Source: CALBPI01 sp039027435 (GTDB taxonomy: Bacteria > Pseudomonadota > Gammaproteobacteria > Steroidobacterales > Woeseiaceae). Taken from it: a DNA stretch of 64,000 bases. The notes below the pieces were generated by a model. The model was not told the origin of the DNA and did no database searches. It was given only the letters and a program-made list of their open reading frames with translations. The DNA lies in contig JBCCKF010000002.1 in NCBI GenBank assembly GCA_039027435.1, positions 124,001 through 188,000 of the forward strand. The letters run 5' to 3'. Of this stretch, positions 44,595 to 53,365 are shown piece after piece. Within the stretch, counting starts at the first letter, position 1. Each line of letters begins with the position of its first letter. The position numbers and the translations under genes were made by a program.

Positions 44595-45895
44595 ACGTTC
44601 CTTGCCAGCGACGCGGCCAGGCTCGACAAGTTTGCATCGATCGTCTCAAAGGAGGATCGCCGATCCATCAGATCCGAGAGCGCGGGTGGCATCGCAACCG
44701 TGTGCCCTACCAAGGGTTCAACGATAGTCTCGAATTTTGCGGGATGCGCCGTTGCGACCAAACACCAGTCAGAAGCGCTCCGGCGCGCATCATCGAGATC
44801 AAGCCAGCCTGCCATCGCCGTCGCTGAGTGCGGGCACCAGACGAACGGCAGTCGTAGCGCATCCGATCGAATCCGCTCTGCAATCAATTCATCGTCGACC
44901 GATAACACGTCAAGACCGTGGTTTGTCAGTGCATCGCGTTCGCCGAATACGGTCCTGAGACGCTCGAGGTTGCTAGGTGCGCCGACGTCCATCGCAGATG
45001 CCAGGGTTGCAATGCTGTCTCGCGGTTCATATTCCCCGCTCGCGAAGTAATCCGGCAACGTGCGATTGGCATTCGTCGCAAACCGAATGTCACCGATTGG
45101 CATGCCGCACGCGCGTGCAAGCACTGCTGCCAATCCGTTACCCAGATTACCTGTAGGGATGACGAACGAGAGCGAGCGCCCCGTCTTGCGATGATGTTGG
45201 AGCGACGTGTACGCGTAGTAAGCGCTCTGCGGTAGAAGTCGGCCAATGTTAATGCTGTTGGCCGAGCTGAAGTGGTATTGCTGGGCCAGCGTGGGATCCA
45301 CAAAAGCCGCCTTCACCATGCGCTGACAATCGTCGAAACTGCCACGCACCGCGACGGCCGTGACATTGCCTCCCCAACAGGTGAGCTGCTGCTGCTGTCT
45401 TTGCGAGACGCGGCCCTCCGGAAACAGAACGACCACACGAACGCCGGGTCTACCGTGGAATGCCGCTGCCACCGCGCCACCGGTGTCACCAGAAGTTGCA
45501 ACCAGAATCGTGATGTCGTGATCTGTCGTTTTCAGTCGAGTCAGACATGCCGCCAGAAATCTTGCACCGACATCCTTGAAGGCTGCTGTTGGACCATGGA
45601 ATAGCTCCAGTACCGTCGCTTCACCCTCGGCCACCGAAACAGGCTCAACCGGCAAAGGAAAATTGAATGTCTCTGCCGCAATTGCAGGCAGCGCGTCACG
45701 CAGCTTTGACTCGGCAAAGAATGGTGCCAGGTAGATTGCCGCCACCTCCGACGGCGACTGCGCCGTCCATGAGCGGTAGTCATGATGGGGTAACGACTCA
45801 GGCACGAACAGACCACCGTCCGGCGCGAGCCCCATCGCCAGGGCATCATCCAAATCGACGTGTTCGCCGTGACCTCTTGTGCTGTAGAACTTCAT
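44591..45895 (-). CDS. thrC: Threonine synthase
   Basis: 434 residues from the ATG at 45895, which overlaps the thrB stop as ATGA; the frame is open 16 codons upstream. PLP-dependent enzyme converting phosphohomoserine to threonine. The PLP lysine lies in FHGPTAAFKDVGARFL, and the phosphate cradle in VATSGDTGGAVAA. The N-terminus MKFYSTRGHGEHVDLDDAL matches the E. coli type. Confidence 0.95.
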   Translation of the reverse strand: MKFYSTRGHGEHVDLDDALAMGLAPDGGLFVPESLPHHDYRSWTAQSPSEVAAIYLAPFFAESKLRDALPAIAAETFNFPLPVEPVSVAEGEATVLELFHGPTAAFKDVGARFLAACLTRLKTTDHDITILVATSGDTGGAVAAAFHGRPGVRVVVLFPEGRVSQRQQQQLTCWGGNVTAVAVRGSFDDCQRMVKAAFVDPTLAQQYHFSSANSINIGRLLPQSAYYAYTSLQHHRKTGRSLSFVIPTGNLGNGLAAVLARACGMPIGDIRFATNANRTLPDYFASGEYEPRDSIATLASAMDVGAPSNLERLRTVFGERDALTNHGLDVLSVDDELIAERIRSDALRLPFVWCPHSATAMAGWLDLDDARRSASDWCLVATAHPAKFETIVEPLVGHTVAMPPALSDLMDRRSSFETIDANLSSLAASLARNV

Positions 45896-46842
45896 GAGGT
45901 TGCGCGCAAAACGGCGCCCGCAGTATTGAGTGGCGAGCACCACGCATTCGCCGAGACCAGAATCGCACCAAATGCATCCACCATTGCATCGGCGACCGCC
46001 GTCGCATCAGATTGCCGAGCAATGGCGAACAGACTCGGACCGCTACCCGAGAGCGAACAAGCCAATGCGCCCGCCTGCTCCGCCGCCGCCTTCACTTCAT
46101 CGAACCCGGCGACCAGGTTCTTGCGCTGCGGCTCAACCAAAACGTCAACGATATTTGCTGCAAACGTCTCGGCATCATTCTCGTACGCGGCACGCACCAC
46201 CGTCGCCAGCCGCCCGGTCTGTGCAACCGCGTCCTTAAGTCGAACCTCATCCGAAAGCGCCTGGCGCGCTGCAGCGGTTTCGACATGTAGCCGTGGGTGG
46301 ACAAGGACCGAAGACAGTCCAGCAGGCACGGGAAGCGAATAGACTGTCGGTAATCCTGTGGGTGGGCACAGCACCAAACCGCCAAATAGCGAAGGCGCAA
46401 CGTTATCGGCGTGCTCAGCACCACTGGCGAATGCTTCACCGCGCATCGCAAACGGCAACAACTCAGAGAACGGCAGCGGGTTCTCGAGCAACCCATTTGC
46501 CGCAACCACTGCTGCCACAGCCGATGCCGCTGAACTGCCCATACCGGAAGCGAGTGGCGTGCCCTTGTGCAACGACAAGATCAGCCCACCGCCGTCACCG
46601 CATTCGCGCCAGAATGCATCTGCGGAAATCGCAGCAGTATTGCTGTCTGCCTGAAACGGGATTTTTGACACATCGCCGGCAATGTCGTCACCGGTAATGC
46701 TCGAGATCGTGACCCCTGGCGCATCGGACCGTTCACAGATCACCGTATCCCCTGCGCCTTCGATCGCAAGTCCAAGCACATCGAATCCGACGCCGACGTT
46801 GCCTATCGATGCTGGCGCAAATGCTTCCGCCCGATGACTCAT
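45892..46842 (-). CDS. thrB: Homoserine kinase
   Basis: 316-residue GHMP kinase that phosphorylates homoserine. The phosphate-binding loop is PLASGMGSSAASAVAA; the N-terminal SIGNVGVGFDVLGLA and C-terminal GSGPSLFAIA segments are the other GHMP motifs. Four-base overlaps with thrA and thrC indicate coupled translation. Confidence 0.95.
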   Translation of the reverse strand: MSHRAEAFAPASIGNVGVGFDVLGLAIEGAGDTVICERSDAPGVTISSITGDDIAGDVSKIPFQADSNTAAISADAFWRECGDGGGLILSLHKGTPLASGMGSSAASAVAAVVAANGLLENPLPFSELLPFAMRGEAFASGAEHADNVAPSLFGGLVLCPPTGLPTVYSLPVPAGLSSVLVHPRLHVETAAARQALSDEVRLKDAVAQTGRLATVVRAAYENDAETFAANIVDVLVEPQRKNLVAGFDEVKAAAEQAGALACSLSGSGPSLFAIARQSDATAVADAMVDAFGAILVSANAWCSPLNTAGAVLRATS

Positions 46843-49316
46843 GCCGGCCCTCGAAGTCGATCAGTGAGTCTGAGGAGATCCGCGAAAATTCCGGCGGCGG
46901 TAACCTCAGGCCCGGCACCAGGACCCTGGATCACCAACGGATTGCTAGCGTAGCGGTTGCTACGTATCCGGATCATATTGTCAGTCAGTGCCAGCCTGGC
47001 GAAGGTATCGGTCATGGGCACAGTCCGGAGTGCCACGCTGATACCCCCGTTTTCATCCAGAGTGGCGATATAGCGCAAGCAGGAATGCGCCGAAATCGCC
47101 TCTTGAACGCGCTGATTCATCGCCTCATCGGCGCAGGACAGTGCATCGAGAAACGCATCGACGCTCAATGCCTCCATCCCGGCGGGGACCAGCGACTCAA
47201 CCGCAACATCACTCAACTCGAGTTCATATCCCAACTCGCGGGCAACGATCACCATCTTTCGTGCCACATCCATGCCCGACAAGTCATCGCGTGGGTCGGG
47301 TTCGGTGAATCCCGCATTACGCGCTTGGCGCACGATTTCCGAGAACGGGACCGACCCATCGAATTGATTGAACAAATACGCGAGCGTTCCGGAGAAGATC
47401 CCCTGAACTTCGTGAACGCGATCACCGGTATCGCGAAGATCCTTTAGCGTTCCCAATACCGGCAATGCCGCGCCGACAGTTGTCTCGTAGAGCAACTGTG
47501 CGCCTGATGCAGACGCACGCTCACGCAACACCCCAAGACGTGAGGCACTGCCACTGAACGCGCGCTTATTGGGCGTCACAATATGAATGCCGCGTTGGGC
47601 CCAGTCGGTGTAATGATCAACCACCGACTCATCTGCGGTGCAATCGATGATCACCGCATGCGGCAGATGATCCGGGGCAACATGCTCTGTGAGGGTGGCA
47701 AGATCCGTGGAGACGCCCTCACTCTGCATCGCCTCACGCCAGTCTTCCAAATCCAGTCGACCGTCGCCGAGCAGCATACGTTGGCTTCTCGCCAACGCGC
47801 GGACTCGCAAATCCAGATTAAACCGCTCTCTTAATGCACTGCCCTGCTCACGGAGTTGATCGAGCAACGCTCGCCCGACCGTACCTACACCAATCACACC
47901 GATCGATAACGTCTTGGCAGAGAGATAGAATCCCGAATGCACAGCACGCACGGCGCGAGTGGCGTCCGCTCCAGGCACAACCACAGAAATATTGCGTTCG
48001 GACGAACCCTGAGCGATCGCGATGACGTTGATTCCGGCATTACCCAAAGCGCTCAGAAACCGACCCGCGACACCTGGCGTTCCGGACATGCTGTCTCCGA
48101 CGACTGCGACCACGCTGCAATCGTGTGTAATCGCCACCGTCTGAATTTGACCTTCCGCGATTTCCGGCGCGAACGTCGCCTTGATCACCGCTTGTGCACG
48201 GACTGCGAGTTCATCAGGCACCACAAAACAAATCGAATGCTCAGAAGAAGCCTGGCTGATCAACGCCACCGAGATTTCCGCGGCACGAAGGGCTTCGAAA
48301 ATTCGGTGTGCAGTACCCGGAACGCCGATCATGCCCGAGCCCTCGACATTGACAACCGCCATGCCGCCGATGGAGGTGATGCCTTTGATGGGATCCTTCT
48401 GACCCGAAGTATTGGTTACCGCAGTACCACCGGAATCAGGATCGAACGTGCTACGAATGTAAATCGGAATCGCCTGTTCGACCGCAGGCCCCATCGTTTG
48501 AGGATGAATGACTTTGGCACCGAAGTACGCCAGCTCCATGGCCTCACTGTAGGACATCTGAGAAATCACCTGGGCATCCGGCACCTTGCGCGGATCCCCG
48601 CTCATCACGCCGGGAACATCTGTCCAGATCGTGACAGACTCCGCATCGAGCAAAGCTGCCATGATCGCCGCAGAATGATCACTGCCGTTACGTCCTAGTG
48701 TGGTCTGTAAGCCCGATTCGTCACTGGCTATGAAACCGGTTACGACCAACACTTGCGCAGATGGCGTCTGCAAACACCCCTGAAGGTTCGCTCGTGAACG
48801 CTGCCATAGCACCGACGGGCCGAGCCGAGTCTGACGTACGGTAATGACTTCCCGCGCGTCGACAAACTGCACCGATAAACCCGCGCTCTCTAGCACCGCG
48901 GATAACAAGCGGGCCGACCATAACTCGCCGAAGCCGGCAACGACATCACGCGTGCGCTGTGGTGCGGAACCCAACAGCCCGATCGCACTTAACAAGTCCT
49001 CGATGCCACTGCGATCGCTTTGCCAGGAATCGATGATGGTCCCGCGTTGCTGTGGATCCAAAAGGCAAGCACAAGTCTCGAGGTAGCGGCGCTCCAAGCC
49101 ATCGAGAAGCTCGGCGTACGCGGCTCCGGACTCGGCACGGTCGATCAACTGCAGCAACACATCGGTCATTCCACCCATGGCGCTGACGACCACACAACTC
49201 GGTGCGAGCTCAGCCTGCGCGTTCACCAGAGCAGAAACGCGCTGGAAACACTCGTAGTCGGCAAGTGAACTGCCGCCGAATTTGTGGGCGCGCCAGCGTG
49301 TCTGAGGCGCGCTCAC
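46839..49316 (-). CDS. thrA: Bifunctional aspartokinase I / homoserine dehydrogenase I
   Basis: 825 residues, same size as E. coli ThrA. The N-terminal kinase domain begins HKFGGSSLADYECF and contains TLGRNGSDHSAAIMAALL; two ACT regulatory domains follow (around residues 320-460), normally binding threonine. The C-terminal dehydrogenase has the NAD(P) motif IGVIGVGTVGRALLDQL and the catalytic region GIFSGTLAYLFN. Start is GTG with GAGG upstream. No Thr/Ile leader peptide or attenuator is seen between it and tRNA-Lys, which lies 58 bp upstream on the same strand. Confidence 0.95.
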   Translation of the reverse strand: MSAPQTRWRAHKFGGSSLADYECFQRVSALVNAQAELAPSCVVVSAMGGMTDVLLQLIDRAESGAAYAELLDGLERRYLETCACLLDPQQRGTIIDSWQSDRSGIEDLLSAIGLLGSAPQRTRDVVAGFGELWSARLLSAVLESAGLSVQFVDAREVITVRQTRLGPSVLWQRSRANLQGCLQTPSAQVLVVTGFIASDESGLQTTLGRNGSDHSAAIMAALLDAESVTIWTDVPGVMSGDPRKVPDAQVISQMSYSEAMELAYFGAKVIHPQTMGPAVEQAIPIYIRSTFDPDSGGTAVTNTSGQKDPIKGITSIGGMAVVNVEGSGMIGVPGTAHRIFEALRAAEISVALISQASSEHSICFVVPDELAVRAQAVIKATFAPEIAEGQIQTVAITHDCSVVAVVGDSMSGTPGVAGRFLSALGNAGINVIAIAQGSSERNISVVVPGADATRAVRAVHSGFYLSAKTLSIGVIGVGTVGRALLDQLREQGSALRERFNLDLRVRALARSQRMLLGDGRLDLEDWREAMQSEGVSTDLATLTEHVAPDHLPHAVIIDCTADESVVDHYTDWAQRGIHIVTPNKRAFSGSASRLGVLRERASASGAQLLYETTVGAALPVLGTLKDLRDTGDRVHEVQGIFSGTLAYLFNQFDGSVPFSEIVRQARNAGFTEPDPRDDLSGMDVARKMVIVARELGYELELSDVAVESLVPAGMEALSVDAFLDALSCADEAMNQRVQEAISAHSCLRYIATLDENGGISVALRTVPMTDTFARLALTDNMIRIRSNRYASNPLVIQGPGAGPEVTAAGIFADLLRLTDRLRGPA

Positions 49317-49374
49317 GTTCGAACCTCTGCGATCGCACGACTATTCAACGGCATACAAGGCAGCAAGAAGGAAG

Positions 49375-49450
49375 TGGTGGGCCGTATAGGGATCGAACCT
49401 ATGACCAATTGGTTAAAAGCCAACTGCTCTACCATCTGAGCTAACGGCCC
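49375..49450 (-). tRNA. tRNA-Lys (anticodon TTT)
   Basis: 76 nt including CCA. Acceptor GGGCCGT, D arm AGCTCAGATGGTAGAGC, anticodon TTT in the loop CTTTTAA, T arm ATAGGTTCGATCCCTAT. It has its own promoter at 49509-49536 and precedes thrA; no terminator lies between. Confidence 0.97.
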
Positions 49451-49479
49451 GCAGTGAGAATCTGCAGCACTTCCGTTTT

Positions 49480-49495
49480 CAGGCCGGCCGGCCTG
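49480..49495. repeat. 16-bp GC palindrome in the tRNA-Lys leader
   Basis: CAGGCCGGCCGGCCTG is a perfect palindrome. It lies between the predicted tRNA-Lys start site and the mature 5' end at 49450, so it would form a hairpin in the precursor, or could be a protein site. Confidence 0.55.
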
Positions 49496-49508
49496 TGGAA
49501 AGCCGTGT

Positions 49509-49536
49509 AGTGTACCGAAAGCGCGGCGAATCTCAA
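49509..49536 (-). promoter_or_regulatory. Sigma70-type promoter of tRNA-Lys
   Basis: On the minus strand TTGAGA (49531-49536), 16-bp spacer, TACACT (49509-49514). Start near 49502 would give a leader of about 52 nt before tRNA-Lys. In the same 49451-49712 gap, ACAGGCG/CGCCTGT (49557-49575) forms a further hairpin of unknown use. Confidence 0.75.
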
Positions 49537-49712
49537 GCCCGGCCAGCCCGCTTTTTACAGGCGCCGTACGCCTGTCTGCGAACGAGAATCTGCCTCGATC
49601 GCCCGATATATCCGCCACCAATGGACTCCCTCTCCGAGGCCCAATAGGGCCGTCACCTCGTGAAGTTAACACGTCGTGCATTTGTCGCAACCGGTCACCA
49701 CGGAGGGTGCCA

Positions 49713-50573
49713 ATGAACAAACTCAATAAACTGATCATCACGCTGACGCTCGTGCTCCTATGCACGCCCGGCAACGCTAGCGCCGCCGAACTGTGGGGCC
49801 TTTGTACGGCCTGCGAGCGAACTGCCGCGTCATTCGCTGCAGGCATCCCAGGCGATAACCTCGGAGCACATACCGTAAACGTCATCGACGAGGCAGACGG
49901 ACAACTGCGCAGCTTCGACGTCACAGTCTATTTCGACTATGAATTCAGAGCCTGGACTCGATTTTCGCGACCAAGAACACCCTCGCCAGCCGCGCGCGCA
50001 ACACTCGCTCGCACGCGGGATGCCGTTCATTTTCTGCAAACACTCCCGGAGAGGCTGGAACAAACGACTGTCGACATCACTGATGTCCAGACATTCCTCG
50101 GTGCACGAGGCGCACTCGACGGCACCGTGAATGAAGCGCTCTTTCGTTCTTTGGAGCTTTCCGGAGTATGGCAGCGACTCGTCAACTCAAGCGTTGAGCT
50201 TGCGTCGAATCTGGGGCAACTGCTTCGCAGCAACGTGAACCCGAAATTCCGAATTCACTTCAACGATGGTTCGAGCGTCCTCGTCACCGCGGAGGTCATC
50301 GTGAACCAGATCTCGGATCTGGAGATTTCTGTGGTTCCGGGCTCGGCTCGCTTACCGGACGGAACCGCACTGCCGCACGACAGCGACGCGTTCGATGGCT
50401 TCGTTGCGATCACTCGCAGCGTCGATACCGCACGTGCACTCGCCGACTGGGCCATCCTGGTTGGCGGCTACCGGGTCCACCAACAGTTCAACGTGCCGGA
50501 CGGTGCTTCCTACTCGTACCTGTTCCGTTGTGATGCAAATGAGTGTGTCTTGACGGCCACGCTGGATCAGTAG
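49713..50573 (+). CDS. Secreted protein of unknown function
   Basis: 286 residues from the ATG at 49713, preceded by GGAGGG; a GTG two codons earlier overlaps that site. A signal peptide ends near ASA-AE (about residue 22). A CxxC motif follows (LWGLCTACERTAASF), and the C-terminus has another cysteine pair (FRCDANECVL), so disulfides are likely in the periplasm. The middle holds helices and strands with the notable run PKFRIHFNDGSSVLVTAEVIV. No family recognised. It stands alone between tRNA-Lys and queC and has no obvious operon partner. Confidence 0.75.
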   Translation: MNKLNKLIITLTLVLLCTPGNASAAELWGLCTACERTAASFAAGIPGDNLGAHTVNVIDEADGQLRSFDVTVYFDYEFRAWTRFSRPRTPSPAARATLARTRDAVHFLQTLPERLEQTTVDITDVQTFLGARGALDGTVNEALFRSLELSGVWQRLVNSSVELASNLGQLLRSNVNPKFRIHFNDGSSVLVTAEVIVNQISDLEISVVPGSARLPDGTALPHDSDAFDGFVAITRSVDTARALADWAILVGGYRVHQQFNVPDGASYSYLFRCDANECVLTATLDQ

Positions 50574-50589
50574 GAACGAATCCCGAGTT

Positions 50590-50627
50590 GCCTGGGCGGG
50601 CGCCGCTTCGCGAACGCCCGTTCAGGC
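50590..50627. terminator. Hairpin between convergent genes, probable bidirectional terminator
   Basis: A 13-pair stem (GCCTGGGCGGGCG / CGCCCGTTCAGGC, two G-U pairs in RNA) closes a 12-base loop. It lies just after the secreted-protein gene and overlaps the stop codon of queC. No T run on either side, so any termination would depend on other factors. Confidence 0.5.
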
Positions 50628-51311
50628 GTACCGTGTCGGATCTGCAAGACCCGCGACCCGAAAACCCTCGGCTCGAAGTCGACAGGCATCACATCGACCG
50701 CATGCACGACCATCATCGGTCGCCTGATAGCACGACACAGTCGCCGAGTAATCAACGCCAAGCTCGGTACCGCGCGTCACAATTTCCGCCTTCGACATCT
50801 CAATCAACGGCGCATAAATCTCAACCGGACGGCCCTCAACACCATCCTTGGTTGCCACCGCAGCCAACTGCTGGAATGCCTCGATAAATGCCGGGCGACA
50901 GTCCGGATACCCAGAGTAGTCGACCGCATTAACGCCGATATACAAGCGTTGAGCCCCGATCACTTCTGACCAACCCATGGCGAGAGACAGAAATACCGTG
51001 TTGCGAGCCGGCACATAGGTGACCGGAATACCCTCGGTTGGTGACTCAGGCACGTCGATATTCTCATCGGTCAATGCCGAGCCACCGATACCGCCGAGAT
51101 CAATGCCCATCGTCCGGTGTTCGGTGACACCACGCGTTACCGCGATGCGCCGCGCGGCATTCAGCTCGGCATCATGTCGCTGCCCGTAGTCGAAACTGAG
51201 CGCAAAGACCTCGTATCCGTCCGCTTCAGCAATTGCCAGCAGTGTCGACGAATCAAGACCACCCGAGAAAAGCACGATCGCCTTTGGCTTTTCTGAGTGC
51301 TCACTTTCCAC
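50622..51311 (-). CDS. queC: 7-cyano-7-deazaguanine synthase QueC
   Basis: 229 residues. Converts 7-carboxy-7-deazaguanine to preQ0 for queuosine in tRNA. The PP-loop is VLFSGGLDSSTLLAIA and the zinc cysteines are in SCYQATDDGRACGRCDACR. Start is GTG, overlapping the queE end by 11 nt. Confidence 0.95.
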   Translation of the reverse strand: MESEHSEKPKAIVLFSGGLDSSTLLAIAEADGYEVFALSFDYGQRHDAELNAARRIAVTRGVTEHRTMGIDLGGIGGSALTDENIDVPESPTEGIPVTYVPARNTVFLSLAMGWSEVIGAQRLYIGVNAVDYSGYPDCRPAFIEAFQQLAAVATKDGVEGRPVEIYAPLIEMSKAEIVTRGTELGVDYSATVSCYQATDDGRACGRCDACRLRAEGFRVAGLADPTRYA

Positions 51312-51975
51312 GCACGTCGCCCCAGAGATACTTGTGCAGCTGCACCTGAAGCCGGACGGGAAGCCCTGTGTCGAGAATCCAATCGGCGAGCTCGCCGGGC
51401 GCCAATTCGTCGTGACTCGGTGACATCCAAACGGTACAGAGTCCAGTCAATTGCCGGTCAATGATACAGGCGATCGCCCAATCGAAATCCTGCCGATCGC
51501 AGATCACGAATTTGATCTGATCATGTGCACTCATCCACTCCAGGTTCGCCCATCGGTTGCGATGCGCCTCGTTCGAGGCTGGCGTCTTCAGATCAAGGAC
51601 TTTCGACACCCGTCGATCCACCGCTGAGACGTCCAACGCACCACTGGTTTCGAGAGACACCTCGTGCCCTCGATCACACAGTGCTTTGAGAAGTTCGATA
51701 CAGGCCGGCTGCGCCAATGGTTCCCCACCCGTAACGCACACATGGCGAGTCTCGAACGCTTGCACCTCTGAGAGAATCTCATCCATCGAGCGTCGTTCGC
51801 CGCCAGTGAACGAGTATTCTGTATCGCAATAGGTGCAGCGCAGCGGACATCCGGTTAGGCGTACAAACACCGTTGGTGCACCAGCGCTCAGCGCCTCGCC
51901 CTGCAACGAGCGGAAAATCTCGGTGATGCGTATTCCCGCGGCAGTCTGCGCTACCGTAGACTCAACCGCGGACAC
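51301..51975 (-). CDS. queE: 7-carboxy-7-deazaguanine synthase QueE (radical SAM)
   Basis: 224 residues. The radical SAM motif is CPLRCTYCDTEYSF (CxxxCxxC), and VTGGEPLAQPACIELLKAL is the second conserved block. Substrate-binding glutamate at FRSLQGEALSAGAP. Directly precedes queC, and follows the tol-pal genes as in many gammaproteobacteria. Start is GTG. Confidence 0.95.
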   Translation of the reverse strand: MSAVESTVAQTAAGIRITEIFRSLQGEALSAGAPTVFVRLTGCPLRCTYCDTEYSFTGGERRSMDEILSEVQAFETRHVCVTGGEPLAQPACIELLKALCDRGHEVSLETSGALDVSAVDRRVSKVLDLKTPASNEAHRNRWANLEWMSAHDQIKFVICDRQDFDWAIACIIDRQLTGLCTVWMSPSHDELAPGELADWILDTGLPVRLQVQLHKYLWGDVRGK

Positions 51976-51981
51976 CGGCGA

Positions 51982-52755
51982 CTACCCGCGTTCGGAACGC
52001 ACACGCTCGAGGCGCTTGCTTGCCAAACGGGCTGCCGTGGTTTCGGGATAGTCGGCGACGACACGCGTCAACGCGCTCTCCGCCTCATCCCAGCGCTTCA
52101 ACTCATGGTGGCAATAGCCCACCTTGAGCAAGGCATCGGGAACTTTGCGCGATTGCGGGTAGTTGTCGATAACGCCATTAAAGATGGGAAGAGCGTCATC
52201 GAATCGCTGCGACACGTAAAAGCTCTCTGCCAGCCAATACTGTGCATTGTCAGCGAGTTCGCTTTGCGGATAGGCCACCAGGAACTGTTCGAAAGCTCGC
52301 GCCGATTGGTCGTACCGCCCTTCCTTCAACAACTCGAATGCCGCCTGGTAGTTCTCACGATCCGATCCATTCGGTAGTGGCAGCTCTCCAGGAGGCAACG
52401 ACCCACCCTGCATGACGTTTTCGCGAGTTCGCGTTTCAATCGCCTGAATTCGCTCGTCCAAATCGGCGTACAACGCACGCTGGCGCTCGGCCATTTGCTC
52501 GATTTCGTAACCCGAAGTTTCTGCACTGCCGCGCAGTTGGTCGATATCTGCTGCCAACGCATCCACACGGGTAACGAGCTGCACCAGGCTATCGTTCTGA
52601 ACCACGCGTTCCACGCGCTCCAACCGACGTTCGATTTGCGTGAGCTTGATCAATACCGGATCTTCTTCCGGGGGAACCGGCGTTACACAGCCACTCAGCC
52701 AAAGCGCACAGAGTACGAGGCTGCCGTTTCTCATCCATTGCGTTGAAGTCTGCAT
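51982..52755 (-). CDS. cpoB: Tol-Pal associated protein CpoB (YbgF)
   Basis: 257 residues. Coordinates Tol-Pal with peptidoglycan synthesis at the division site. An N-terminal coiled coil (about residues 35-115, VQNDSLVQLVTRVDALAADI and following) precedes C-terminal TPRs (YPQSELADNAQYWLAESFY and NYPQSRKVPDALLKVGYCH). The signal peptide ends in LWLSGC, a plausible lipobox, whereas E. coli CpoB is soluble; a second ATG at 52734 (MRNGSLVL) would fit the signal peptide better. Confidence 0.9.
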   Translation of the reverse strand: MQTSTQWMRNGSLVLCALWLSGCVTPVPPEEDPVLIKLTQIERRLERVERVVQNDSLVQLVTRVDALAADIDQLRGSAETSGYEIEQMAERQRALYADLDERIQAIETRTRENVMQGGSLPPGELPLPNGSDRENYQAAFELLKEGRYDQSARAFEQFLVAYPQSELADNAQYWLAESFYVSQRFDDALPIFNGVIDNYPQSRKVPDALLKVGYCHHELKRWDEAESALTRVVADYPETTAARLASKRLERVRSERG

Positions 52756-52792
52756 ACTTTCCTCTGAATGTGTGGGCGATTCTCTTCAGGCA

Positions 52793-53329
52793 TTAGCGCC
52801 AGCTGAGTTCCACACGACGATTCTTTTCGTAATCCGATTCGGTGCTGCCGAGAGAAGCCGGTCGCTCCTCACCATAGCTCACCGTGCTGATCTGGCCTGG
52901 AGAGGCCCCTGAGATCAGAAGCACACGCCGAACCGCCTGAGCACGCCGTTCTCCCAGTCCGATATTGTACTCACGCGTGCCACGCTCATCAGCATGGCCC
53001 TCGAGGCGTAAGCGCTGGCCTGGATTCTGCGCCAGTCGTCGTCCGTGGCTCGCGAGGATGTCCGCATACTGTGCACTGACTTCACTGCGGTCGTACTCGA
53101 AGTAGACGATCAGGGCGTCGGCGGTGTCCTCAACCGCCATTTCATCATCGAGGCCAACACTGCGAATGCTCGACTCGTTGGCACCGGAGGTCGAAGCGCC
53201 ATTGTCGGCACCGCCGGAAGACGACAACAAATCGCCCCCACTGCTCGTTGTGGTGCTCGGCGGCGGATTACTGCCACAGGCTGCCAACCCGGCAACCAAG
53301 GTAATCAAGAAAATGTTTCGCATGACCAT
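52793..53329 (-). CDS. pal: Peptidoglycan-associated lipoprotein Pal
   Basis: 178 residues. Lipobox LAAC at residue about 18 after a short signal peptide, then a Ser/Gly-rich linker, then the OmpA-like domain that binds meso-DAP peptidoglycan: RLRLEGHADERGTREYNIGLGERRAQAV. Follows tolB. An ATG two codons downstream of the first is also possible. Confidence 0.96.
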   Translation of the reverse strand: MVMRNIFLITLVAGLAACGSNPPPSTTTSSGGDLLSSSGGADNGASTSGANESSIRSVGLDDEMAVEDTADALIVYFEYDRSEVSAQYADILASHGRRLAQNPGQRLRLEGHADERGTREYNIGLGERRAQAVRRVLLISGASPGQISTVSYGEERPASLGSTESDYEKNRRVELSWR

Positions 53330-53365
53330 TTCTTCTGCGCTCCCTATGGGGCTTGTCCCACTATT

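Noticed and set aside
46839..49316. Plus-strand open frames inside thrA (for example 47937-48698)
   Set aside because: Antisense to conserved catalytic and ACT regions, with no family match.
49317..49374. Thr/Ile leader peptide and attenuator before thrA
   Set aside because: No short frame with Thr/Ile codon runs and no attenuator-type hairpin followed by T residues.
49375..50573. Genomic island inserted at tRNA-Lys
   Set aside because: The unknown gene lies at the 5' side of the tRNA, no integrase and no duplicated tRNA 3' end are visible.
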